A stretch of DNA of 42,241 nucleotides from Acidimicrobiia bacterium (GTDB lineage: Bacteria; Actinomycetota; Acidimicrobiia; IMCC26256; DASPTH01), in NCBI GenBank assembly GCA_040880805.1, contig JBBDHW010000019.1, positions 45,870 through 88,110 on the forward strand. The letters run 5' to 3'. Made by a program: the position numbers and the translations under genes. Shown piece after piece: positions 23,746-32,084 of the stretch. The notes under the pieces are model-generated. The model was given only the letters and a program-made list of their open reading frames with translations. It made no database searches and was not told the DNA's origin. Within the stretch, counting starts at the first letter, position 1. Each line of letters starts with the position of its first letter.

Positions 23746-24774
23746 TCAGCCGCCGGAGACGTCGCGCGGGCGGGCTTTGCCCGCGCCGATCCACGGCATC
23801 ATGCTCCGCAGCCGGTCGCCCACCTCTTCGATGGGGTGCTCCGCCGACTGGCGCCGCAACGCGTTGAACACCGGCCGACCCGCTTGGTTCTCGAGGATCC
23901 ACTCCTGGGCGAACTTGCCGGACTGGATCTCACCGAGGATCTTCTGCATCTCCGCGCGCGTCTCGTCGGTGATGATGCGCGGGCCGCGCGTCATGTCGCC
24001 GTACTCGGCAGTGTCGGAGATCGAGTAGCGCATATTGGTGATGCCGCCCTCGTAGATGAGGTCGACGATGAGCTTCACCTCGTGCAACGTCTCGAAGTAC
24101 GCAGACTCGGGCTGGTAGCCCGCGCCCACGAGTGTCTCGTAGCTCGCCTTGATGAGCTCGACGAGTCCGCCGCACAGCACGACCTGCTCGCCGAAGAGAT
24201 CGGTCTCGGTCTCCTCCTCGAACGTGGTGTCGAGCACGCCTGCGCGGGTCGCGCCGATCGCACGCGCGTACGCCAGCGCGGTCTGCTTCGCCTTGCCGGT
24301 CTCGTCGGCATTCACCGCGACGAGCGCGGGCACGCCGCCGCCTTCGTCGAACGTGCGGCGCACCAGGTGGCCGGGCCCCTTCGGCGCGATCATCCACACG
24401 TCGACGCCCTTCGGCGGGCGGATCTGCCCGAAGTGGATGTTGAACCCGTGCGCGAACGCGAGCGAGTCGCGCTCGTCGAGGTTCGGCTCGATGTCTTCGC
24501 GGTAGACGCGCGCCTGATCGGTGTCGGGCAGGAGCACCATGATCACGTCGGCTTCCTTGCACGCCTGCGCAGTGGTGACGACACGCAGGCCGGCCTCTTC
24601 GGCCTTCGCCCACGACGACGATCCGTCGCGCAGGCCGACGCGCACGTCGACACCCGAGTCCTGCAGGTTCAGCGCGTGCGCGTGCCCCTGCGAGCCGTAA
24701 CCGAGCACCGCGATCTTGCGCCCGTCGAGCAGCGCGAGGTCGGCGTCAGCGTCGTAGTAGATGGTTGCAGGCAT
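23746..24774 (-). CDS. ilvC: Ketol-acid reductoisomerase (IlvC)
   Basis: A 342-residue class I ketol-acid reductoisomerase that isomerises and reduces 2-acetolactate or acetohydroxybutyrate in valine and isoleucine synthesis. The Rossmann loop is [20 protein letters not shown] with VRVGLRDGS following. The catalytic domain shows [37 protein letters not shown], and the metal and substrate residues in [17 protein letters not shown] with [16 protein letters not shown] at 24774 is preceded by AGGAGAGAG on the minus strand; the longer in-frame start has no support. It follows ilvN by 16 bases in the ilvB-ilvN-ilvC order common in actinobacteria. Confidence 0.96.
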   Translation of the reverse strand: MPATIYYDADADLALLDGRKIAVLGYGSQGHAHALNLQDSGVDVRVGLRDGSSSWAKAEEAGLRVVTTAQACKEADVIMVLLPDTDQARVYREDIEPNLDERDSLAFAHGFNIHFGQIRPPKGVDVWMIAPKGPGHLVRRTFDEGGGVPALVAVNADETGKAKQTALAYARAIGATRAGVLDTTFEEETETDLFGEQVVLCGGLVELIKASYETLVGAGYQPESAYFETLHEVKLIVDLIYEGGITNMRYSISDTAEYGDMTRGPRIITDETRAEMQKILGEIQSGKFAQEWILENQAGRPVFNALRRQSAEHPIEEVGDRLRSMMPWIGAGKARPRDVSGG

Positions 24775-24790
24775 TGCTCTCTCCTGTGTC

Positions 24791-25333
24791 TCAGGCCAGT
24801 GTCTGGGCCGGTCGCGATCGTACGGCACGGAGCTTGGCGGGTTGGCGGGCGAGTTTGGGCAGCGCGATACGGCCGGTGCGCTGGAGCTCGACGATGCCGA
24901 ACGGCGTGAGCAGGTCGGTCATCGCGTCGAGCTTGTCGGGTGTGCCCGCTACCTGGATAGTCATCGCGTCGTGCCCGACGTCGTCGATCCTCGCCTGGAA
25001 GATCGACGCGAGCTCGGTGATCTGCGACCGCGCCTCGGGCGTTGCCTTCACCGTCACCAGCATGAGCTCACGCTCGACCGCCTGATCGGGCGCGAGCTCG
25101 GCGATCTTGATCACGGGGATCAGCTTGTTCAGCTGCTTGGTGATCTGCTCGAGCGGTGCCGACTCGGCGTCGACCACGATCGTCATCCGACTGAAGCGCT
25201 CGTCCTCGGTGGGGCTCACCGCGAGCGACACGATATTGAAGCCGCGCCGCGCGAACAGGCCGGAGACCCGCGAGAGCACTCCGAACTTGTTCTCGACGAG
25301 CACGCTGAGGATGTGATGCTGACCTTCACTCAT
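24791..25333 (-). CDS. ilvN: Acetolactate synthase small (regulatory) subunit
   Basis: A 180-residue regulatory subunit of acetohydroxyacid synthase. The N-terminal ACT domain is clear: [59 protein letters not shown] and [10 protein letters not shown]. The C-terminal half ([34 protein letters not shown]) stimulates the large subunit in known homologues. It binds IlvB and confers valine feedback inhibition. It starts 64 bases after the ilvB stop and is followed by ilvC, so all three probably form one attenuator-controlled unit. Confidence 0.95.
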   Translation of the reverse strand: MSEGQHHILSVLVENKFGVLSRVSGLFARRGFNIVSLAVSPTEDERFSRMTIVVDAESAPLEQITKQLNKLIPVIKIAELAPDQAVERELMLVTVKATPEARSQITELASIFQARIDDVGHDAMTIQVAGTPDKLDAMTDLLTPFGIVELQRTGRIALPKLARQPAKLRAVRSRPAQTLA

Positions 25334-25397
25334 GGTCGACTCCGCTCCGTCGTCCCGCTCGTCCGAGCACTCCTCCGCTGCGTCTCCGTATTCATGC

Positions 25398-27122
25398 TTA
25401 TCGAGCTCCGTAGGTGTCGTGTGCGGGGTCGAGGATGATGTCGTCGTTCGACATGCCGGCCTGGACCATGGGGTACACCTTCTCCCGGTAGTCGGTACGG
25501 AAGTCGATCACCACCGGCCGGTCGTCGATCTCGTTCGCCTTCTCGATCGTGGGCACCACGTCGTCGGGCGTGTCCACGCGAAAGCCGGCACACCCCATCG
25601 CCTCGGCCCACATCACGTAGTCGGGCAGGTCGGGCGACAGGTACACCTCGCTGTAACGCTCCTCGTAGAAGAGCTCCTGCCACTGGCGCACCATGCCGAG
25701 GTACGCGTTGTTGAGGATGGCAACCTTCACCGGAATGCGCTCCGCGCTCGCGGTGACGAGCTCCTGCGCCGTCATCTGGAAGCAGCCGTCGCCGTCGACC
25801 GCCCACACCATGCGCTCGGGCTTGCCGACCTTGGCGCCGATCGCGGCCGGCACCGCGAACCCCATCGTGCCGAGCCCGCCCGAGTTGATGTAGGTGTACG
25901 GGTAGTTGAACGTCCAGCGCTGGCTGGTCCACATCTGGTGCTGGCCCACGCCGGCGACCACGATCGTGTCGTCGGGCGTGTTGTCGCGGAGCATGTCGAC
26001 GCAGTACTGCGGCTTCAGCGGACCATCTTCCAACTGCTCGTAGCGCAACGGGTAGCGCTCCTGCCACTCGCGCAGTTGCCGGTGCCACGTTTCGAGCGAC
26101 GGCCACTCGCGCTTGTTGCGCTCGGCCTTCACCGCCTTCACGAGCTCCTCGATCACGAGGCGGCAGTCGCCGACGATGGGCACGTCGGGGCGGCGCACCT
26201 TGCCGAGCTCAGCGGGGTCGATGTCGACGTGGATGATCTTGGCATCGGGCGCGAAGGTGCTCACCTTGCCGGTGACCCGGTCGTCGAAGCGCGACCCGAG
26301 CGCGATCAGCAGGTCGGCTTTCTGCATCGACGTGACCGCGGTGTAGTTCCCGTGCATGCCCGGCATGCCGAGGCACAGCTCGTGGTCGTCGGGGAACGAG
26401 CCGCGCGCCATCAGCGTGGTGACCACCGGGAACCTGGTGAGTTCGACCAGCTCCTTCAGCGCCTCCGCCGCGCGCGCCTTGAGGATCCCGCCACCGGCGT
26501 AGATCACCGGCCGCTCCGACTCACCCATGAGGCGCGCGGCGTCCTTGATCTGCTTCGGGTGCCCCTTCATGTTCGGCTTGTAACCGGGAAGGTCGACGGC
26601 GTCGGGCCAGTGCCAGTCCATCATCTGGTTGGACACGTCCTTCGGCATGTCGACGAGCACGGGGCCCGGGCGTCCGGTCGTCGCCACGTGGAACGCCTCG
26701 CGGATCACGCGCGGCACGTCGTTCGCATCGGTGATCAACCAATTGTGCTTCGTGACCGGCATCGTGATGCCCACGGTGTCGCACTCCTGGAACGCGTCGG
26801 TGCCGATCACCGAGTACGCCACCTGGCCGGTGATCACGACGATCGGGATGCTGTCCATGTACGCGTCGCAAAGCGGCGTCACGATGTTCGTGGCTGCGGG
26901 GCCGCTCGTGACCATGGCCACGCCGGGCCGCCCGGTCGCGTGGGCGTAGCCCTCGGCCATGTGGCCCGCGCCCTGCTCGTGGCGCACGAGGATGTGGCGG
27001 ATCGACGAGTCGATGAGAGGGTCGTAGACCGGGAGGATGGCGCCACCCGGGAGGCCGAACATGACCTCCGTGCCTTCCATCTCGAGGCTCTTGATGAGGG
27101 CCTGGGCTCCGGTGAGTTGCAT
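25398..27122 (-). CDS. ilvB: Acetolactate synthase large (catalytic) subunit
   Basis: A 574-residue ThDP- and FAD-dependent enzyme making 2-acetolactate and 2-aceto-2-hydroxybutyrate. Visible hallmarks are VMFGLPGGAILPVYDPL, the catalytic Glu in HILVRHEQGAGHMAEGYA, TSGPAATNIVTPL, DMPKDV, the ThDP motif VDGDGCFQMTAQELVTA with ILNNAYLGMVRQWQELF, and the conserved SGGLGTMGFAVPAA. ATG at 27122 follows GGAG at good spacing on the minus strand. The frame stays open up to 27200, but that part runs through the attenuator hairpin and is not expected to be translated. Expression is probably controlled by the leader at 27164-27258. Confidence 0.97.
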   Translation of the reverse strand: MQLTGAQALIKSLEMEGTEVMFGLPGGAILPVYDPLIDSSIRHILVRHEQGAGHMAEGYAHATGRPGVAMVTSGPAATNIVTPLCDAYMDSIPIVVITGQVAYSVIGTDAFQECDTVGITMPVTKHNWLITDANDVPRVIREAFHVATTGRPGPVLVDMPKDVSNQMMDWHWPDAVDLPGYKPNMKGHPKQIKDAARLMGESERPVIYAGGGILKARAAEALKELVELTRFPVVTTLMARGSFPDDHELCLGMPGMHGNYTAVTSMQKADLLIALGSRFDDRVTGKVSTFAPDAKIIHVDIDPAELGKVRRPDVPIVGDCRLVIEELVKAVKAERNKREWPSLETWHRQLREWQERYPLRYEQLEDGPLKPQYCVDMLRDNTPDDTIVVAGVGQHQMWTSQRWTFNYPYTYINSGGLGTMGFAVPAAIGAKVGKPERMVWAVDGDGCFQMTAQELVTASAERIPVKVAILNNAYLGMVRQWQELFYEERYSEVYLSPDLPDYVMWAEAMGCAGFRVDTPDDVVPTIEKANEIDDRPVVIDFRTDYREKVYPMVQAGMSNDDIILDPAHDTYGAR

Positions 27123-27163
27123 CGCGTTCTCCGCTGGTCGGTGGGACGGGCTGTTCGAGGGCA

Positions 27164-27190
27164 CAAAAAACCCCTCGCCGGGCGAGGGGT
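27164..27190 (-). terminator. Rho-independent attenuator of the ilvB operon
   Basis: On the minus strand a perfect stem with 10-base arms (ACCCCTCGCC, 27190-27181 side, and GGCGAGGGGT, 27179-27170 side) around one central base is followed by TTTTTTG (27170-27164). It lies between the leader peptide and the ilvB ribosome-binding site on the same strand, so it can stop transcription before ilvB. Confidence 0.88.
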
Positions 27191-27222
27191 AAGGGCGCAC
27201 GGGCGCGAAGGCGCTCCGAGCG

Positions 27223-27258
27223 CTACATAACTACGAGGATGCCGGTGAGCACGGTCAT
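27223..27258 (-). CDS. ilvB leader peptide
   Basis: A short frame encodes MTVLTGILVVM followed by TAG. Six of the eleven residues are Val, Leu or Ile, the amino acids the operon makes. It lies 33 bases before the terminator hairpin on the same strand, and a short stem GCGCT/AGCGC overlaps its end and could act as a pause or alternative hairpin. This is the arrangement of ribosome-mediated attenuation: scarce branched-chain aminoacyl-tRNA stalls the ribosome and prevents the terminator. An upstream in-frame ATG (MRHNGRPMTVL) is possible, but the promoter position favours the shorter form. Confidence 0.82.
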   Translation of the reverse strand: MTVLTGILVVM

Positions 27259-27267
27259 TGGCCGACC

Positions 27268-27296
27268 ATTGTGGCGCATTCTGTGCTTCGGCGCAA
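27268..27296 (-). promoter_or_regulatory. Promoter of the ilvB leader
   Basis: On the minus strand, -35 TTGCGC (27291-27296) and -10 CACAAT (27268-27273) are separated by 17 bases. The -10 ends nine bases before the leader ATG at 27258, so the leader mRNA would be nearly or fully leaderless. Confidence 0.55.
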
Positions 27297-27310
27297 GTCG
27301 CCCGGGATGG

Positions 27311-28096
27311 CTAGAGCTGATGGACCGGGCACGAGTAGGTGGTGCGGCCGCCGATCGTGCGACGGAGCAGCGACGCGCCGTCCTTCGGGCAGTGCGCGCC
27401 CGGCTCCCGCTGTGACGTGAGGTCGCCCGTATGCGAGCCACCGCGGCGGCCCAGGATCCGGAGCGTCTCGCGAATCGCTCGGTGTAGACGCCGGGTGTCG
27501 TCGCCATCGAGCGTGTCCGCGGCGCGCTCCGGATCGATGCCGGCGCGCCAGAGCACCTCGTCACACAGCAGGTTGCCGAGGCCGGCGATGCGCGACTGGT
27601 CCATGATCACGGCCTTGATCGGCGCGCGGCTGCGCGCCAGCACGCCGCGCAGGTACGGGAGCGTCACGTCGAACGCGTCGGGGCCGAGGCGATCTTCGTC
27701 GGGATCGAGCTCCACCGCGCCGAGGCGCCGCGGGTCGCGCAGGTAGAGGCTGCCGCCGTCGGCGAACGACAGGCCGAAGCGGTGCCACGCCGAGACGGCG
27801 CGGTTGCTCGCGTAGATCAGCGGGTCACCCGCCGCCTCGCCGTCGATCAACACGCGTCCGCTCATGCCGAGATGGAGGCCGAGCACGGGACCGCCGTCGG
27901 TATCGACGAGGATCAGCTTGCCCCGCCGGCGCGCGGTCGTGAGCTCCAGGCCGCGCAATGCGGCGCGCACCGCGCGAGGCGTCAATCCCCGCTTCAGGAA
28001 CCATGCGTCGGGTGCGTGCACCTTCTCGATCGTGCGGTGCAGCCCTCGCACGCCGATCAGCTTGCGTGCGGACTCGACTTCCAGGATCTCGGGCAC
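27311..28096 (-). CDS. Fpg/Nei-family DNA glycosylase with altered zinc finger
   Basis: A 261-residue DNA glycosylase/AP lyase-like protein. It starts PEILEVESARKLI after the initiator, keeping the catalytic Pro and Glu of MPELPEVE-type enzymes. It has the conserved Lys in ARRRGKLILVD, GLHLGMSGRVLI, LYLRDPRRLG, and the helix-two-turn-helix signature AVIMDQSRIAGLGNLLCDEVLWRAGIDP. The C-terminal finger differs from the usual four cysteines: HCPKDG and SCPVHQ give Cys-x2-Asp and Cys-x2-His. Zinc binding may be changed or lost. The GTG start at 28096 is preceded by an AAAGGG ribosome-binding site. It lies between ilvD and the ilvB leader, but no functional link is apparent. Confidence 0.9.
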   Translation of the reverse strand: MPEILEVESARKLIGVRGLHRTIEKVHAPDAWFLKRGLTPRAVRAALRGLELTTARRRGKLILVDTDGGPVLGLHLGMSGRVLIDGEAAGDPLIYASNRAVSAWHRFGLSFADGGSLYLRDPRRLGAVELDPDEDRLGPDAFDVTLPYLRGVLARSRAPIKAVIMDQSRIAGLGNLLCDEVLWRAGIDPERAADTLDGDDTRRLHRAIRETLRILGRRGGSHTGDLTSQREPGAHCPKDGASLLRRTIGGRTTYSCPVHQL

Positions 28097-28110
28097 CTGA
28101 ACCCTTTGTC

Positions 28111-28200
28111 GCGCTCACTCGGCGGCGGGGTACCCGCCGCCGCCCTACGGGTCGTTCGCCGCTCCGGCGAGCTTGCTCGCTTCGCTCGCTCGCCGCGCGC
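28111..28200 (+). repeat. Intergenic palindromic repeat, element D
   Basis: A perfect palindrome with 9-base arms, GGCGGCGGG (28121-28129), GTA, CCCGCCGCC (28133-28141), is flanked by GCGCTCACTC on the left and by a GCTTGCTCGCTTCGCTCGCT run (28171-28190) on the right. It shares the GG-N-TACC centre and CGCTCGC flanks with elements A-C, and its right part matches element E in reverse complement. It lies between fpg and ilvD. Confidence 0.6.
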
Positions 28201-28203
28201 CGC

Positions 28204-29886
28204 TCAGAAGTTTGTGATCGCGCCGCGCTCTGCCCCCTGCGCCAGCTTTGCGTACTTCGCCAGGAACCCACTCGTGTAGCGCGGTTCCATCGGCTTCCAT
28301 GTGCGGCGCCGACGTTCGAGCTCCGCATCGTCGACGAGGAGGTCGATGGTGTGCGCGGCCGCGTCGATCACGATGCGGTCGCCTTCGGCGACGAGCGCGA
28401 TCGGCCCGCAGTCCACTGCCTCGGGTGCGACATGGCCCACACAGAAGCCGTGCGTGCCACCCGAGAAGCGGCCGTCGGTGACGAGCGCGGCATCCGCGCC
28501 GCGTCCCGCGCCCTTCATCGCGCCGGTCACCGCGAGCATCTCGCGCATCCCCGGGCCACCTTTGGGACCTTCGTAACGGATGACGACGATGTCGCCCGGG
28601 TCGATCTTGCCCGCAAGGATCGCTTCCATCGCGAACTCCTCGCCGTCGAAGACACGCGCGATCCCCTCGAAGCGTGGGTTGTTGTCCATACCCGCGATCT
28701 TCACGACGCCACCGTTCGGTGCGAGTGAACCGCGCAACACCGCGATGCCACCCTGCGCGTGGATCGAATCGGTGAGTGGGTGGACGACCTCGCCGTCGGG
28801 CTCGGGCGGATCGAGATCGGCCAGGTTCTCGGCCATCGTCTTGCCCGAGACCGTGAGGCAGTCGCCGTGGAGCAGGCCGTGGTCGAGCAGCTCACGCAAG
28901 ACAACCTCCACGCCGCCGACGCGGTCGAGGTCGGTCATGTGGTACTTCCCGTGCGGCTTCATGTCGGCGATGTGCGGCACGCGCGCGCCGACTCGGTTGA
29001 AGTCGTCGAGCTCGAGCTCCACACCAGCCTCGTGCGCGATCGCGAGCAGGTGCAGTACCGCGTTGGTGGAGCCGCCCAGCGCCATCGTGACCGCGATCGC
29101 GTTCTCGAACGCTTCCTTGGTCATGATCTGGCGCGGCCGGATACCCAGCTCCAGGAGGCGCACCACCGCCTGACCCGACCGGTAGGCGAAGTCGTCACGA
29201 CGGCGGTCGACCGCCGGAGCCGTCGAACTGCCGGGCAGCGACATGCCGATGGCTTCGGCGATCGCGGCCATCGTGTTCGCCGTGAACATCCCGGCGCACG
29301 AGCCTTCCGTGGGGCACGCGCGCCGTTCGATCTCACCGAGCTCGTTTTCGGTGATGGTGCCCGCCGCGCACGCCCCCACCGCCTCGAACACGCTCACGAC
29401 GTCGAGCGTCTGGTCCTTGTAGTGGCCGGGCAGGATCGAACCGCCGTAGAGGAACACCGACGACACGTTGGTACGCGCCGCGGCCATGAGCATGCCGGGC
29501 AGGCTCTTGTCGCAGCCCGCCAAGGTGACGAGCGCGTCGAGCCGCTCGGAGTGCACCATGCACTCGACGGAGTCCGTGATGATCTCGCGGCTCACGAGCG
29601 AACCACGCATCCCTTCGTGGCCCATCGAGATGCCGTCGCTCACCGCGATGGTCACGAACTCCATCGGGAAGCCGCCCGAGGCCCGGACGCCGTCCTTGGC
29701 GCGCTTCGCCAACCGGTCGAGCGGCATGTTGCACGGCGTGACCTCGTTCCAGCTCGACGCCACGCCCACCTGGGCCTTGCCCCAGTCGTCGTCGGTCATG
29801 CCGACCGCTCGCAGCATCGCCCGCGCGCCGGCGCGCACCATACCGTCGGTGACCTCGAAACTGTGCGGTTTCATCTGGTCTGCCAT
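28204..29886 (-). CDS. ilvD: Dihydroxy-acid dehydratase (IlvD)
   Basis: A 560-residue iron-sulphur dehydratase that makes the 2-oxo acids of valine and isoleucine. The cluster cysteines appear in [32 protein letters not shown] and [17 protein letters not shown]. Other family motifs are [54 protein letters not shown] and [22 protein letters not shown] at 29886 matches the family start; the -10 TACGCT lies eight bases upstream, within a bidirectional promoter shared with the gene at 29911. It is separated from the ilvBNC unit by fpg and shows no attenuator of its own. Confidence 0.96.
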   Translation of the reverse strand: MADQMKPHSFEVTDGMVRAGARAMLRAVGMTDDDWGKAQVGVASSWNEVTPCNMPLDRLAKRAKDGVRASGGFPMEFVTIAVSDGISMGHEGMRGSLVSREIITDSVECMVHSERLDALVTLAGCDKSLPGMLMAAARTNVSSVFLYGGSILPGHYKDQTLDVVSVFEAVGACAAGTITENELGEIERRACPTEGSCAGMFTANTMAAIAEAIGMSLPGSSTAPAVDRRRDDFAYRSGQAVVRLLELGIRPRQIMTKEAFENAIAVTMALGGSTNAVLHLLAIAHEAGVELELDDFNRVGARVPHIADMKPHGKYHMTDLDRVGGVEVVLRELLDHGLLHGDCLTVSGKTMAENLADLDPPEPDGEVVHPLTDSIHAQGGIAVLRGSLAPNGGVVKIAGMDNNPRFEGIARVFDGEEFAMEAILAGKIDPGDIVVIRYEGPKGGPGMREMLAVTGAMKGAGRGADAALVTDGRFSGGTHGFCVGHVAPEAVDCGPIALVAEGDRIVIDAAAHTIDLLVDDAELERRRRTWKPMEPRYTSGFLAKYAKLAQGAERGAITNF

Positions 29887-29894
29887 ATGGAAGG

Positions 29895-29904
29895 AGCGTA
29901 CCCT
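29895..29904. promoter_or_regulatory. Overlapping divergent -10 boxes (ilvD/beta-propeller)
   Basis: The 10-mer AGCGTACCCT reads TACCCT on plus (six bases before the ATG at 29911) and TACGCT on minus (eight bases before the ATG at 29886). Both use the same TA at 29899-29900. Only 24 bases separate the two start codons. Confidence 0.55.
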
Positions 29905-29910
29905 CGTGCT

Positions 29911-30813
29911 ATGAGCGTTCTCGTTGCCACTTCCGACGGATACCACATCTTCACGTCGTCGGGGAAGCACCTCACCGCGCTGGAGGGCCGCTCGCTCGGC
30001 ACGCTCGCGCCCGGTCCGGGCCACACGTGGCTCGCGATCGTCGACCGCCGCGAGGTGTGGCAGCACGCAGCCGACGGAAGGTGGAGCCCACTCGCAACCT
30101 CCGACGTCGACCTGTCGTCGTTGGTCACGGTCGCAGGTGTGGTGTTCGCGGGTACCTACGACGCTCGGCTCCTGCGTCTCGACGGCGGGCATCTCCTGCC
30201 GGTCGAGAGCTTTGATCACATCGCCAATCGTGACGAGTGGCACCAAGTCGGTCCCGCGCTCAACGTGCGGTCGATGTCAGCAACATGCGACGAGCAGGTG
30301 TTCCTCGCCAACGTGCACGTCGGTGGCATCCAGCGGTCCACCGATCTCGGCGAGTCGTGGGAGCCGACGCTTCCCGTCGACCACGACGTGCACGAAGTAC
30401 GCGCGCACCCGACCCTGCCGAATGTCGCCATGGCCGCGGCTGCCGTCGGGCTGTGTGTGAGCGACGACGCCGGTGCCACCTGGTCGGTGGTCGTCGACGG
30501 GCTCCCCACCACGTACGCGCGGGCCGTCGCCTTCATCGACGACGACGTGCTGGTGAGCATCTCCGACGGGCCCCGTGCCACTCGTTCGGCGATCTACCGA
30601 CGCCCCCTCTCCGGTGGCCCGCTCGAGCGGATCAACGAGGGGCTCGGCGATCGACTCCAGGGCAATGTCGACACCTGCTGCCTCGCTGTGGGCAAGGGCC
30701 ACGCGGCGCTCGCCGACGCCGCCGGAAGCGTGTGGGTGTCCGAGACGGGGATCGAAGGCTGGGAACTCGTCGCGGACGGTCTGCCTGCCGTTTCCGGCGT
30801 GGCCGTGGCCTGA
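29911..30813 (+). CDS. Sialidase/BNR-repeat-like beta-propeller protein
   Basis: A 300-residue protein built of repeated beta-strand units with Asp-box-like turns: [64 protein letters not shown] and [19 protein letters not shown]. The S-x-D-x-G-x-x-W pattern occurs at least three times, as in exo-sialidase and photosystem-assembly (Ycf48-like) propellers. There is no signal peptide, so it is probably cytoplasmic. Its function is unknown; similar WD40/YVTN proteins are annotated only generically. ATG at 29911 is preceded by TACCCT at six bases and no ribosome-binding site. Confidence 0.75.
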   Translation: MSVLVATSDGYHIFTSSGKHLTALEGRSLGTLAPGPGHTWLAIVDRREVWQHAADGRWSPLATSDVDLSSLVTVAGVVFAGTYDARLLRLDGGHLLPVESFDHIANRDEWHQVGPALNVRSMSATCDEQVFLANVHVGGIQRSTDLGESWEPTLPVDHDVHEVRAHPTLPNVAMAAAAVGLCVSDDAGATWSVVVDGLPTTYARAVAFIDDDVLVSISDGPRATRSAIYRRPLSGGPLERINEGLGDRLQGNVDTCCLAVGKGHAALADAAGSVWVSETGIEGWELVADGLPAVSGVAVA

Positions 30814-30847
30814 TCCGGGTACTCCGGTCAGGTGAGGGCAACCCAAG

Positions 30848-30853
30848 TACGCT
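30848..30853 (+). promoter_or_regulatory. Putative -10 box of the aldolase-like gene
   Basis: TACGCT lies eight bases before the GTG at 30862 and favours that start over the in-frame GTG at 30832. Confidence 0.4.
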
Positions 30854-30861
30854 TCCCCGCC

Positions 30862-32019
30862 GTGACCACCAAGCCGTTCGGCATCGGACTCGTCGACGGT
30901 CCGGGAGTTATGCCCCGCACGTTCGCGTGGAGCGGTGAGCCGACCGGCGACCGGATGCAGTGGTTCGCCGACGGCCTGCGCACGGCCATGCTCGACCAGG
31001 GCTACACCGAGGTCGCGCAGGCCGGGCCCGAGGTGGCGGTCGTGCTCCACTTCCTCGACCCCGACGCGGCACGCCCCTACCGGCGCAAGAACGCGCCCAC
31101 GTTCGTGGTCGCGCTGGCCGAACTGCCTGCTCCGCCCAACGACATCCTGCGCACGGGCTACCCGCTGCTCGTGCGCGGGTTGGCGAATCTCTGCGTGATG
31201 GTGAGCCCCGACCCTGAGGGTTCCATCGCGCACTTCGTCACGCTCGAGCAGGGCACCTACGCCGTCGACACCGGCGCGGGTGACGACCAGTTCTTCTTCA
31301 AGACCGTGTTCTCACGCGTCGAGCCGCTCGCGACTTCGCGTCTGGTGATCGGCAACGAGTTCACACCCGACCTCCCGCCCGAGCTGTGCCAGGGCGACGA
31401 CATCACTCGCCAGATCACACGCGCAGGCGAGCGTCTCGCGGCTCTGGACCTTCTGCCGGCTGCGTTCCCGATCGAGGAGATCCTGTCGCCGCGCGACCTG
31501 CGGCACGTGAAGCTGCTCTACGGCATCGGTGGGCTCAGCTACGGGAACGTGAGCGCGCGTCGGGTGGTGTCGCCCGGCGAGCCCGAGCCGCAGTACTGGA
31601 TGAGCGCGAGCGGTGTCGACAAGTCGTCACTGCACGAGATCGGCCGCGACATCCTGCTCGTCACCGGTCACGACACCGACCGCGACGTGATGCTGCTGCG
31701 CGTGCCGCCGGACGTGGAGCCGCGCCGGGTGTCGGTCGACGCGATCGAGCACTGGATGATCTACCGCGAGCACCCCGACGTCGGCGCGATCCTCCATGTG
31801 CACGCGTGGATCGAGGGCACCTCGGCCACGGAGATCAACTACCCGTGCGGCACAGTGGAGCTCGCGGAGTCGGTGGCCGAGCTCGTACGCCAGGCCCCCG
31901 ATCCGTCGCGCGCGGTCGTCGGCCAGCGCAACCACGGCCTCACGATCACGGGCCACAGCCTCGACGAGATCTTCGATCGGATCGACGGCAAGATCGTCCG
32001 CAAAGTCCCCATGGACTGA
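30862..32019 (+). CDS. Class II aldolase/adducin-like protein with an unrecognised N-terminal domain
   Basis: A 385-residue protein. Residues about 215-385 resemble the class II aldolase/adducin domain: GGLSYGNVSARRV, YWMSASGVDKSSLHEIGRDIL, the metal-binding HVHAWIEGTSATEINYPCGT and GQRNHGLTITGHSLDEIFDRI. The first 205 residues (from KPFGIGLVDGPGVMPRTFAW) form a mixed alpha/beta region with AVVLHFLDPDAARPY and CVMVSPDPEGS that I cannot assign. The catalytic domain family acts on sugar phosphates or related aldols using zinc. GTG at 30862 is preferred because a -10-like TACGCT lies eight bases upstream; GTG at 30832 is the alternative. Confidence 0.75.
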   Translation: MTTKPFGIGLVDGPGVMPRTFAWSGEPTGDRMQWFADGLRTAMLDQGYTEVAQAGPEVAVVLHFLDPDAARPYRRKNAPTFVVALAELPAPPNDILRTGYPLLVRGLANLCVMVSPDPEGSIAHFVTLEQGTYAVDTGAGDDQFFFKTVFSRVEPLATSRLVIGNEFTPDLPPELCQGDDITRQITRAGERLAALDLLPAAFPIEEILSPRDLRHVKLLYGIGGLSYGNVSARRVVSPGEPEPQYWMSASGVDKSSLHEIGRDILLVTGHDTDRDVMLLRVPPDVEPRRVSVDAIEHWMIYREHPDVGAILHVHAWIEGTSATEINYPCGTVELAESVAELVRQAPDPSRAVVGQRNHGLTITGHSLDEIFDRIDGKIVRKVPMD

Positions 32020-32040
32020 TCGTCCCGGGCATCGCGATTC

Positions 32041-32084
32041 ACTGCTCCGTTCACCCGACATTGTCAGGTCCAGGGTCCAATGAA
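32041..32084. repeat. Palindromic direct repeat, copy 1 (3' side of the nuclease gene)
   Basis: It matches 32990-33033 at 37 of 44 positions without gaps. The core CCCGACATTGTCAGG (32054-32068) is an imperfect palindrome. The stop codon of the nuclease gene (32051-32053) lies inside this copy. Confidence 0.8.

Noticed and set aside
27164-27190. The strong hairpin as an ordinary terminator of the fpg gene
   Set aside because: It is about 120 bases beyond the fpg stop, lies downstream of a separate promoter and a Val/Leu/Ile-rich leader frame, and is just before the ilvB ribosome-binding site.
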